From: Phosphoribacter sp037046615
GTDB taxonomy: Bacteria; Actinomycetota; Actinomycetes; Actinomycetales; Dermatophilaceae
Direction of reading: 5' to 3'
DNA length: 64,000 bases
NCBI GenBank assembly: GCA_037046615.1
Contig: JBAOHD010000017.1
Coordinates: 62,001 to 126,000, forward strand
The translations under genes and the position numbers were made by a program. Under the pieces are notes generated by a model. It had not been told where the DNA came from, did not search any database, and saw only the letters and a list, made by a program, of their open reading frames with translations. This document shows, one piece after another, positions 19,595 to 27,055 of this stretch (its first letter is position 1; each line of letters opens with the position of its first letter).

Positions 19595-20377
19595 ATGCCA
19601 CCGCAGGTCGGCCTCTCGACGGCGTCGGTCTATCCGGCGACGTGCGCCACCGCTTTCGAGCTCGCCGCGCGCCTGGGCTACGACGGCGTCGAGGTCATGG
19701 TCTGGACCGACGAGGTGAGCCAGAGCGCCGGGGCGCTCGCGGCCCTCTCCGAGCACTACGGCATACCCGTCCTCGCCGTCCACGCACCGACCTTGCTCAT
19801 CACCCAGCGGGTCTGGGGGCCCGACCCATGGACCAAGGTCGACCGCTCCATTGACCTCGCCCGCGACCTCGGGGCGGACACCGTCGTGCTTCACCCCCCG
19901 TTCCGCTGGCAGCGGGAGTATGCCGTGGGCTTCGCCGACGGGGTCGCCCTCCGCGAGGACGCGTCGGGGATCGCGCTCGCGGTCGAGAACATGTTCCCCT
20001 GGCGCGCCCGCGGTCGGGAGGTGCAGGCGTATCTCCCGCACTGGGACCCGGTGTCGCTGCCATACGACCACGTGACCCTCGACCTGTCCCACACCGCCAC
20101 GGCCGGGTCCGATGCGGTCGCCATGGCCCGCACCCTCGACCGGCGGCTACGGCACATCCACCTCGCCGACGGGCTCGGGAGCGCCAAGGACGAGCACCTT
20201 GTGCCAGGACGAGGGAGCCAGCCCTGCGGGGAGGTCCTCGCGCTCGCGTGCGAGAGCGGTTTCGACGGGCATGTCATCGTCGAAGTCGGCACCCGCAAGC
20301 ACACCGAAGCGCAACGGGAGACCGACCTCGCCGAGGCGCTGGCCTACGCGCGCAGGTTCGTCACGCCCTCGCCCTAG
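19595..20377 (+). CDS. Sugar phosphate isomerase/epimerase (xylose isomerase-like TIM barrel)
   Basis: A 260-residue AP-endonuclease-2 / xylose-isomerase-like TIM barrel. Supporting segments are FELAARLGYDGVEVMVWTDE, the strand ends ADTVVLHPPFRW and ALAVENMFPWRARGRE, the metal-ligand motif TLDLSHTATAGSD, then RHIHLADGLGSAKDEHLVPGRG and VIVEVGTRK. Substrate unknown. ATG at 19595 begins one base after the ppx stop, and in many actinobacteria the pair lies together before proline catabolism genes, as here. Confidence 0.82.
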   Translation: MPPQVGLSTASVYPATCATAFELAARLGYDGVEVMVWTDEVSQSAGALAALSEHYGIPVLAVHAPTLLITQRVWGPDPWTKVDRSIDLARDLGADTVVLHPPFRWQREYAVGFADGVALREDASGIALAVENMFPWRARGREVQAYLPHWDPVSLPYDHVTLDLSHTATAGSDAVAMARTLDRRLRHIHLADGLGSAKDEHLVPGRGSQPCGEVLALACESGFDGHVIVEVGTRKHTEAQRETDLAEALAYARRFVTPSP

Positions 20378-20386
20378 AGTGAGATC

Positions 20387-21334
20387 GTGGACCCCAGCGA
20401 CCTGCTCCGTCACTCCCTCCTGCGCCTGTCGAAGGCCACCGCCGTGCGCGATCTCGTCGAACGCGCGCCCATGAGCCGGGCGGTCGTGCGCCGGTTCATC
20501 CCGGGCGCCCACGAGGCCGATGTCGTGCGGGCTGCTGGCGAGTTGCAGAGCGTCGGCAAGCTCGTGACGATCGACTACCTCGGCGAGGACACGATCTACC
20601 TCGAGCAGGCCGAGCACACCCGCGACGCCTACCTCGGTCTGCTGCGCGCTCTGAGCCAGCACGGCTACACCCTCGGGGGGCGCGCCGAGGTCTCCGTCAA
20701 GCTCACCGCGCTCGGCATGCTCCTGCCCGACGGTCACCAGATCGCGCTCGAGCACGCCCGCTCGATCTGCCAGGCCGCGGTCAACGCCGGCACGACGGTC
20801 ACGGTCGACATGGAAGACCACACAACGACCGATGCGACCCTCACGATCGTCAAGGAGCTCCGCGAGGACTTCCCGTCGACCGGTGCGGTGCTGCAGGCAT
20901 ACCTTCGTCGCACCGAGGCCGATTGTGCCGACTTCGCCGGCCCCGGCTCCCGCGTGCGCTTATGCAAGGGCGCGTATGCCGAGCCCGAGTCGGTCGCCTT
21001 CCAGGACGGCGACGCCGTCGACAAGTCCTACGTCCGGTGCCTCAAGGTGCTGATGAAGGGCCAGGGATACCCCATGGTGGCCAGCCATGACCCCCGGATC
21101 ATCGAGATCGCCGCGGCCCTGGCCGGCCGCGAGGGCCGCGAGCCCAAGTCGTTCGAATACCAGATGCTCTACGGCATCCGACCCGACGAGCAGCAGCGCA
21201 TCGCCGACCGCGGCGACCAGATGCGGGTCTACGTCCCGTTCGGTGATGAGTGGTACGGATATCTCATGCGACGGATGGCCGAGCGACCGGCTAATGTCGC
21301 GTTCTTCATCCGCGGCTTGGCAACGAGGGGTTGA
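20387..21334 (+). CDS. Proline dehydrogenase
   Basis: FAD-dependent monofunctional proline dehydrogenase, first step of proline to glutamate. Characteristic blocks: EVSVKLTALGMLL, the FAD/substrate strand TVTVDMEDHTTTD, QAYLRRTEADC, the CKGAYAEPESVAF motif, MVASHDPRIIEIA, FEYQMLYGIRPDEQQR, and the closing VYVPFGDEWYGYLMRRMAERP. 315 residues, typical length. GTG start at 20387. The stop overlaps the region just before proC; a catabolic and a biosynthetic proline gene sit side by side. Confidence 0.93.
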   Translation: MDPSDLLRHSLLRLSKATAVRDLVERAPMSRAVVRRFIPGAHEADVVRAAGELQSVGKLVTIDYLGEDTIYLEQAEHTRDAYLGLLRALSQHGYTLGGRAEVSVKLTALGMLLPDGHQIALEHARSICQAAVNAGTTVTVDMEDHTTTDATLTIVKELREDFPSTGAVLQAYLRRTEADCADFAGPGSRVRLCKGAYAEPESVAFQDGDAVDKSYVRCLKVLMKGQGYPMVASHDPRIIEIAAALAGREGREPKSFEYQMLYGIRPDEQQRIADRGDQMRVYVPFGDEWYGYLMRRMAERPANVAFFIRGLATRG

Positions 21335-21339
21335 CCGGC

Positions 21340-22146
21340 ATGGGCACGACCGCCATCTTCGGCGCAGGCGTCATGGGGGAGACCCTTCTGTCGGGCTTGC
21401 TGCGATCTGGGCGCGACCCTCAGACGATCGTCATCACCGAGAAGCGCGCTGATCATGCGGCGACGTTGCGGGAGCGCTACGGCGTCGAGGTGCTCGACAA
21501 CGTCGAGGCAGCCACCCGCGCCGACACGCTCGTGCTCGTCGTCAAGCCGCAGGACATGGAAGCGCTGCTGAGCGAAATCCGCGACCACATCGCGCCGGGC
21601 AACCTCGTTGTGTCGCTGGCGGCGGGCATCCCCACCGCGTGGTTGGAGCACCGGCTGCCCAGTGGCTCGTCGGTCGTGCGGGTCATGCCCAACACCCCCG
21701 CCCTCGTCGACCAGGGGATGGCGGCGATCTCGCCCGGAGCCAACTGCACGCAGGCCCACCTCGCGGAGGCGGAGGCGATGCTCGCCTCGTGCGGCAAGGT
21801 CGTCCAGGTGGCCGAGAAGCACCAGGATGCCGTCACCGCGATCTCCGGGAGCGGACCGGCATACATCTTCTATGTCGTCGAGGCGATGATCGAGGCTGGC
21901 GTGCTGCTGGGGATGCCGCGCGCGACCTCGACCGAGCTCGTCGTCCAGACCCTCTACGGCGCGGCGACGATGCTCCGCGAGACCGGAGAGCACCCGACCG
22001 TCCTGCGCGAGCGAGTCTCCTCGCCGGGCGGCACGACGATGGCGGCGGTGCGGCAACTCGACGACCACAAGGTGCGCGCGGCGTTCATGACCGCGATGGA
22101 GGCGGCGGCGGCACGGTCCAAGGAGCTCGCCGACGGGCTGGGCTGA
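21340..22146 (+). CDS. proC: Pyrroline-5-carboxylate reductase
   Basis: Last step of proline synthesis, reducing P5C with NAD(P)H. The Rossmann motif is IFGAGVMGETLLSG, followed by VLVVKPQDMEALL, VVSLAAGIPTAWLE, VRVMPNTPALVDQGM and the family signature region SGSGPAYIFYVVEAMIEAG with LRERVSSPGGTTMAAVRQL. 268 residues. ATG at 21340 gives the usual MGTTAIFG start; an in-frame TTG at 21331 is too close to the GAGGGG ribosome-binding site. Confidence 0.94.
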   Translation: MGTTAIFGAGVMGETLLSGLLRSGRDPQTIVITEKRADHAATLRERYGVEVLDNVEAATRADTLVLVVKPQDMEALLSEIRDHIAPGNLVVSLAAGIPTAWLEHRLPSGSSVVRVMPNTPALVDQGMAAISPGANCTQAHLAEAEAMLASCGKVVQVAEKHQDAVTAISGSGPAYIFYVVEAMIEAGVLLGMPRATSTELVVQTLYGAATMLRETGEHPTVLRERVSSPGGTTMAAVRQLDDHKVRAAFMTAMEAAAARSKELADGLG

Positions 22147-22150
22147 CGTC

Positions 22151-22609
22151 ATGGGGATGTTCTGGAACGGGCTTTACGACGGGCACCGGTGGACCAAATC
22201 CGAGGAGGAGCTGGAGGAGGTCCCTCACGGGTGCCTCGCCGTGTCGGTCCATGACAGCGACATCGGGATCGTGCGCTATGCGCCCGGCGGTGAGGCCGGC
22301 GGCACCGCCTTACTCGGGTTCACGCCGCGCACCTACTTCGAGGACGACACCGCTGCGACGTCCGACCCCGACGCCGAGGCGACTGCGCTGGCTGCCTGGG
22401 CCGGGCGGCACCGAGGCGTCACGCCGACGGTCGCGGCGGTGCGTGAGCTGCTCGCCGCAGACAGCGACGAATTCGACGAGGCCGACGATCCCTTCGTGGA
22501 GAGCCAGGTCGCCGCGCTCCTCACGCTCATCGGGGTGCCGGTGCCCGAGGACCTCAGCGGGTGGGGCGTCGACGGGCTCGACTCCGCCGAGCGAACGTGG
22601 GATCGGTGA
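22151..22609 (+). CDS. Conserved hypothetical protein, acidic, 152 aa
   Basis: Not recognised. An acidic soluble protein with a compact N-terminal block (MGMFWNGLYDGHRWTKSEEELEEVP, then GCLAVSVHDSDIGIVRYAPG), a central Ala/Asp-rich stretch, and LLTLIGVPVPEDLSGWGVD near the C-terminus. It starts four bases after proC and overlaps the next gene by four bases (GTGA), so it is embedded in the operon. No catalytic motif or membrane segment is visible. Confidence 0.6.
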   Translation: MGMFWNGLYDGHRWTKSEEELEEVPHGCLAVSVHDSDIGIVRYAPGGEAGGTALLGFTPRTYFEDDTAATSDPDAEATALAAWAGRHRGVTPTVAAVRELLAADSDEFDEADDPFVESQVAALLTLIGVPVPEDLSGWGVDGLDSAERTWDR

Positions 22610-23136
22610 CCCGCGAACTCGTCCGGCTCGGGCCGCAGGACTGGCAGGGACAACGCGAGTTGCGCTTGGCGGCGCTGCTCGACGCTCCCGAAGCCTTCGG
22701 CACGACACACGCGCAGATGGCCACGCACACCGAGGCCGACTGGCGTGCGGACCTCGGGCGGATCGCCGCGTGGCAGGTCCGCGACGACGGTATGCCGGTC
22801 GGCATGGTCCGCATGGTGGTCGCCGACGAGGACGGTGAGGTCGTGCCGGCGGACGAGGTCGCCGGGCGGGCCGGGAGTGGAGCTCTCACGGCATACCTCA
22901 TCTCGATGTTCGTCGCGCGGGAGGCGCGGGGGACCGGAGCGGGCGAGCTCCTCGTGCGGACAGTCCTGGACCATGCGAAAAGCCTTGGGCTGCAGCAGGT
23001 CTGGCTTGACGTCAGGAGCACCAACGGGGTTGCCGGGCGGCTCTATGAGCGCTGTGGTTTCGTGCGCACCGGGCAGCGGAAGCCGCATCCCCGCGAGGCC
23101 TGCGAGTGCGAATGGCAATACGTCTGCACCCTCTGA
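22606..23136 (+). CDS. GNAT family N-acetyltransferase
   Basis: A 176-residue GNAT of unknown substrate. The acetyl-CoA loop is in FVAREARGTGAGELLVRTVLDHA, preceded by the beta-4 strand ALTAYLISM and followed by VWLDVRSTNGVAGRLYERCGFVRTGQR. LAALLDAPEAFGTTHAQMATHTEADW is the helix 1-2 segment of the YitI/RimI-like small-molecule group. GTG at 22606 overlaps the preceding stop (GTGA). The neighbouring gene at 23243 is a second GNAT with the same LAALxDSPEAF layout, probably a paralogue. Confidence 0.83.
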   Translation: MTRELVRLGPQDWQGQRELRLAALLDAPEAFGTTHAQMATHTEADWRADLGRIAAWQVRDDGMPVGMVRMVVADEDGEVVPADEVAGRAGSGALTAYLISMFVAREARGTGAGELLVRTVLDHAKSLGLQQVWLDVRSTNGVAGRLYERCGFVRTGQRKPHPREACECEWQYVCTL

Positions 23137-23242
23137 GTGAGCTTCTCGTCGCGTCCTGGCCGGCAGCTCAGGGGCCGCTCACGGGCCGTTCAGAGGGCGC
23201 TCTGGGTTGGGTGCGGTCGGGTCGACGTGGTTGGCTTCGGTC

Positions 23243-23812
23243 ATGAACGAGATCCGAGAGATTACGGTGCGTTCCCTGACCGAGGCCGATTGGGCCGATT
23301 ACCGCGCGGTGCGGCTTGCCGCCCTGACGGACTCGCCAGAGGCCTTCAGCTCGACCGCCGAGGAGGAGCAGGCGTGGACCGAGGAGCAGTGGCTGGCCCG
23401 GATGCGCCGGGCGCCGCGCTTCATCGCCGAGCGCGCCGGACAGGTCGTCGGCACGGCGGCACTGGGCCTGCATGCGGCCACGGACGTTGACGGTCAAGAC
23501 ATCGACGCCGGGCCGGACGCTGCGGTCGGGGAGATCTTCGGCCTGTGGGTCACGCCGCTGGCGCGAGGCACCGGTGTCGCCACCGCGCTCGCCAGCGCAG
23601 CCTCCAAGCGAGCCCTCAACGACGGCCGTTCGCACGTCGTCTACTGGGTGAGCACGGACAACGGGCGTGCGGTCGCCTTCGCCTCCGGCCTCGGTTTCCG
23701 ACCCACCGACTCGCGGCGGGCGATGCGCGGGTCGCGTCATGAGGGCGAGGAAGAGATCGCGATGATTCTCCCCCTCGGCAGCGATCGGGGCACGCGCCCC
23801 ACGCTCGGCTGA
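23243..23812 (+). CDS. GNAT family N-acetyltransferase (paralogue of the preceding gene)
   Basis: A 189-residue GNAT. VRLAALTDSPEAFSSTAEEEQAWTEEQW parallels the upstream GNAT; GQVVGTAALGLH, EIFGLWVTPLARGTGVATALASAASKRAL (acetyl-CoA loop) and VSTDNGRAVAFASGLGFRPTD complete the fold. Substrate unknown. ATG at 23243 gives MNEIREITVRSL. A 106-base gap separates it from the previous gene, so it probably has its own promoter. Confidence 0.82.
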   Translation: MNEIREITVRSLTEADWADYRAVRLAALTDSPEAFSSTAEEEQAWTEEQWLARMRRAPRFIAERAGQVVGTAALGLHAATDVDGQDIDAGPDAAVGEIFGLWVTPLARGTGVATALASAASKRALNDGRSHVVYWVSTDNGRAVAFASGLGFRPTDSRRAMRGSRHEGEEEIAMILPLGSDRGTRPTLG

Positions 23813-23865
23813 TCATCCGACGGGCTCGGGTGCCGAAGGTCGGGCCGGAGGGGTAAGTTCGGAGC

Positions 23866-25059
23866 ATGCCAACGCAGGCGCGGGTGATCTGGGACCCCGA
23901 CTTCACGCAGTACAACTTCGGTCCCCACCACCCCATGTCGCCGGTGCGCCTGGATCTGACCGCCCGCCTCTGTGATGCCTTCGGCCTCTTCGACGCCGAT
24001 GATGTCGAGGTCGTCTCGCCAGGAGTGCCCGACGACGACCTGCTTCACCTGGTCCACCACGAGGAGTTCGTCGCGGCGGTGCGACGGGCGTCGGTCAATC
24101 CCGAGGTCGCCGACGAGCGGCTCGGTCTCGGCACTGACGACGTCCCCGCGTTTGAGGGGATGCACGAGGTCAGCGCTCGCATCGTCGAGGGCACCCGGGA
24201 TGTCTGCGAGGCCGTGTGGACCGGGCAGGCCGCCCACGGCGTCAACTTCTGCGGGGGCCTGCACCACGCGATGGCCGGCAACGCCTCGGGGTTCTGCGTC
24301 TACAACGACATCGCCGTGGGCATCCAGTGGCTGCTCGACCACGGCGCCGAACGAGTGGCCTACATCGACGTCGACGTCCACCACGGTGACGGCGTCGAGG
24401 CGATCTTCTGGGACGACCCGCGGGTGCTCACGGTGTCGATCCACGAGACCGGTCGCGCGCTCTTCCCGGGCACCGGGTGGGCGACGGACATCGGCGGTGG
24501 CCGGGCCACCGGCCAGGCGGTCAACGTGTCGCTCCCACCCGGCCTGTCCGATGCCGGATGGTTGCGCGCCTTCCATGCCGGGGTCATGCCGGTCGTGCGC
24601 GCCTTCAAGCCGTCGATCCTCGTCACGCAGCACGGCTGCGACACCCATTCAGACGACCCGCTCGCCCACTTCGCGCTGTCGATCGAGGCGCAACGCGAGG
24701 CCATGCTCACGCTCCACAAGCTCAGCCACGATATCTGCGACGGCAAGTGGGTCGCGCTCGGAGGCGGCGGCTATGAGGTCGTCGACGTCGTGCCGCGCTC
24801 GTGGACCCACCTCACGGCGATCGCGGCACACCGGCCGATCCTGCCCGGTGTGGCCGTCCCCGAGTCGTGGCGGGAGCATGTCCAGGCGGTCATCGGCCGT
24901 CCGGGTCCCACCCGGATGGGTGACCTGCCCGAGGGTCAGCCGCTGTGGTGGCGGTCGTGGGATCTCGGCTATGACCCGTCGAGTGAGGTCGACCGCGCGG
25001 TCATGGCGACCCGTCAGGCGGTCTTCCCGCACCACGGTCTCGACGTGTGGTTCGACTGA
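23866..25059 (+). CDS. acuC: Acetoin utilization protein AcuC / class II histone-deacetylase-like amidohydrolase
   Basis: Zinc-dependent lysine deacetylase of the arginase/HDAC fold, 397 residues. Ligand and catalytic segments are HHPMSPVRLDLTARL, GVNFCGGLHHAMAGNASGFCVYND, the metal-binding YIDVDVHHGDGVEAIFW, TVSIHETGRALFPGTG and VTQHGCDTHSDDPLAH with GGGGYE. In Bacillus AcuC deacetylates acetyl-CoA synthetase; here the nearby partners are two GNAT genes, so a protein-acetylation context is possible but unproven. ATG at 23866. Confidence 0.92.
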   Translation: MPTQARVIWDPDFTQYNFGPHHPMSPVRLDLTARLCDAFGLFDADDVEVVSPGVPDDDLLHLVHHEEFVAAVRRASVNPEVADERLGLGTDDVPAFEGMHEVSARIVEGTRDVCEAVWTGQAAHGVNFCGGLHHAMAGNASGFCVYNDIAVGIQWLLDHGAERVAYIDVDVHHGDGVEAIFWDDPRVLTVSIHETGRALFPGTGWATDIGGGRATGQAVNVSLPPGLSDAGWLRAFHAGVMPVVRAFKPSILVTQHGCDTHSDDPLAHFALSIEAQREAMLTLHKLSHDICDGKWVALGGGGYEVVDVVPRSWTHLTAIAAHRPILPGVAVPESWREHVQAVIGRPGPTRMGDLPEGQPLWWRSWDLGYDPSSEVDRAVMATRQAVFPHHGLDVWFD

Positions 25060-25286
25060 CTGAGCGGCTGTCGAGCTCCGGGTGGCGCGGGGGAATCGCG
25101 GCGTCCACGAGACGCGACGTGGCGACAGGTGTGGGCTTGTGCGGCGTGTCGGCTGGACTTTCGGTCACGAGGTGATCTCACGGCTTCCCCTTGTGTCACA
25201 TGAGCCCCTAGAGTTACGGCGCACGCTCGTGGATCGTTCGCCGGTGGGGAAGCCGGCGCTGCGCGTGGTGCACGTCGAGGAGTGCA

Positions 25287-25487
25287 ATGTCAGCAGAGCG
25301 CCAGCTCGCCGAAGTCCGGTTCTTGACCGTGGCCGAGGTCGCCTCGATCATGCGGGTGTCGAAGATGACGGTGTACCGGCTCGTCCACGGTGGGGAACTC
25401 CCCGCCGTGCGTGTCGGCCGCTCGTTCCGGGTCCCGGAAGACGCGGTGCACACCTACTTGCAGACGTCGTTCGTCGACACTGCGTGA
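25287..25487 (+). CDS. BldC-like MerR-superfamily DNA-binding protein (excisionase-type HTH)
   Basis: A 66-residue single-domain winged HTH: FLTVAEVASIMRVSKMTVYRLVHGGELPAVRVGRSFRVPEDAVHTYL. This matches the BldC family, short MerR-like proteins that control development in Streptomyces and are conserved in non-sporulating actinobacteria next to the bS22 gene, as here. The excisionase label given by some databases is structural; no integrase or att site is present. The 227-base upstream region probably holds its promoter. Confidence 0.85.
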   Translation: MSAERQLAEVRFLTVAEVASIMRVSKMTVYRLVHGGELPAVRVGRSFRVPEDAVHTYLQTSFVDTA

Positions 25488-25508
25488 GCGAGGCCGAGCC
25501 TCACGAGC

Positions 25509-25542
25509 GGGGCGGTCCCGGTATGCCGGGTGCCGCCCCGTT
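25509..25542 (+). terminator. Hairpin terminator after the BldC-like gene, with an octamer in its loop region
   Basis: GGGGCGG (25509-25515) pairs with CCGCCCC (25533-25539), and the inner arm CCCGG/CCGGG closes on a TATG loop; GTT follows. The GTATGCCG octamer (25521-25528) forms the top of the hairpin. Confidence 0.65.
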
Positions 25543-25740
25543 GGCGTTCTTCCGCCCGAATCTCGAAGCGCCCACAGGGTCGCCCGTCGGGCCCGGTGGG
25601 CTGAAGGTCGTCTGCGCGCAGGTCGACGCGATAAGCTGCGCACCGCTGCTCGGCGTACGTGACTGTCGGTCGCGAGCCGGCGACCGGCATACTCACGAGG
25701 TGCGCAACCGCCGCACCGACGCACGACGCAAGGACGAGAC

Positions 25741-25839
25741 ATGGGTTCAGTCATCAAGAAGCGCCGCAAGCGGATGGCGAAGAAGAAGCACCGCAAGCTC
25801 CTTCGGAAGACGCGCCACCAGCGCCGCAACCGCAAGTAG
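25741..25839 (+). CDS. Small ribosomal protein bS22 (AURKAIP1/COX24-domain protein), 32 aa
   Basis: A 32-residue, extremely basic protein, MGSVIKKRRKRMAKKKHRKL and onwards to HQRRNRK. It matches the AURKAIP1/COX24 domain family, identified as the extra 30S subunit protein bS22 in mycobacterial ribosome structures. Short ORFs like this are easily missed in annotation. AAGGACGAG lies five to thirteen bases before the ATG. The 200-base leader between the terminator and this gene contains one octamer copy (25685-25692). Confidence 0.88.
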   Translation: MGSVIKKRRKRMAKKKHRKLLRKTRHQRRNRK

Positions 25840-25990
25840 CTCCACGCTGCTGCTGACGGCCCCCACCGCGTGCCCGAGCGTCCGTGCTCTGGTGCACGAT
25901 GGTGTCGGGGCCGTTCGGCATTGACCGGGAACACGGCTTGCTACTGACGGGTAGGATTGTGTCGTCGAGTGGGACAGGGAGGTGTGGCGC

Positions 25991-27055
25991 GTGCCGGAGG
26001 TCGTCCTGATCACGGGTGTGTCTCGCTATCTCGGCGGCCGGGTCGCCGAGGCGCTCTCGCGGGATGACTCGATCGGCCGGATCGTCGGGGTCGACGTCGT
26101 GCCGCCGCCGCATCCCATTGGGCGGGCCGAGTTTGTCCGCGCCGACATCCGCAATCCGATGATCGGGCGCATCATCGCCCAGTCCGCCGTCGACACGGTC
26201 GTCCACATGAATGTCCTCGCGACGCCCACCTCGGCCGGAGGTCGGGTCTCGCAGAAGGAAATCAACGTCATCGGCACGATGCAGTTGCTCGCGGCGTGTC
26301 AGAAGGCCGGAGCCGTCCGGCGCCTCGTCGTCAAGTCTTCGGCCGCCGTTTATGGCAGCTCGCCGCGTGACCCGGCTCTGTTCACCGAGGACACCGGCCC
26401 CAAAACCATGCCGACGAGCGGATTCGGCAAAGACTCGGTCGAGGTCGAGGCCTACGTCCGCGGCTTCTCGCGCCGCCGGCCCGACGCCGAGATCACGATG
26501 CTGCGCTTCGCCAACATCATCGGCCCGCGCATCAAGACCTCCATGACTGACTACTTCTCGCTGCCGGTTTTGCCGGTGCCGCTCGGCTTCGACGCTCGGA
26601 TGCAGTTCGTCCACGAGGACGACGCCGTCGCAGCGATGGTGCTCGCGGCGACCGGGCCGTCGGCCGGCATCGTCAACATTGCCGGTGACGGGATCATCAT
26701 GGTGTCGCAGGCTGCGGCCATGGTCGGTCGGCCGCTCGTCGCCGTGCCCTTCGCGGCCTCCGCTGTCGGCTCTCTCGTCCGGCGGGCCGGACTCGCGGAC
26801 TTCTCGACCGACCAGTTGTCGTTCCTGTCCTACGGTCGGGGCCTCGACACGACGCGAATGCGCGAGACCATGCGCTTCTCCCCGACGTGGGACACCGTGG
26901 GTGCCTTCCGGGACTTCGCCGACCATGCCCCGCCCGTCGTCCCAGGTGCCGACACCGCCTTCGATCTCGTCGGTCAGGCGGCCACGACCACCGTCGGGGC
27001 ACTCTCTGCCGCGCTGCGCGCAGCCGGCCGACTCCGTGAAGCGGTGATCTCATGA
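25991..27055 (+). CDS. NAD-dependent epimerase/dehydratase family protein (extended SDR)
   Basis: An extended short-chain dehydrogenase fold of 354 residues. The N-terminal VVLITGVSRYLGGRVAEAL is the nucleotide loop (a variant of TGxxGxxG), then VGVDVV, HMNVLATPTSAGG, SSAAVYGSS and RFANIIGPRI. The catalytic YxxxK is not in its usual form (SGFGKDSVEVEAYV), so activity is uncertain. GTG at 25991 is preferred over 25982 because AGGGAGG is eight bases upstream. Conserved neighbour of bS22 and of the following acyltransferase, whose start it overlaps by four bases. Substrate unknown. Confidence 0.82.
   Translation: MPEVVLITGVSRYLGGRVAEALSRDDSIGRIVGVDVVPPPHPIGRAEFVRADIRNPMIGRIIAQSAVDTVVHMNVLATPTSAGGRVSQKEINVIGTMQLLAACQKAGAVRRLVVKSSAAVYGSSPRDPALFTEDTGPKTMPTSGFGKDSVEVEAYVRGFSRRRPDAEITMLRFANIIGPRIKTSMTDYFSLPVLPVPLGFDARMQFVHEDDAVAAMVLAATGPSAGIVNIAGDGIIMVSQAAAMVGRPLVAVPFAASAVGSLVRRAGLADFSTDQLSFLSYGRGLDTTRMRETMRFSPTWDTVGAFRDFADHAPPVVPGADTAFDLVGQAATTTVGALSAALRAAGRLREAVIS

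Noticed and set aside
25287..25487. Excisionase of a mobile element
   Set aside because: The short HTH matches BldC-type regulators, is in a conserved chromosomal setting, and no integrase, att repeat or tRNA end is near.
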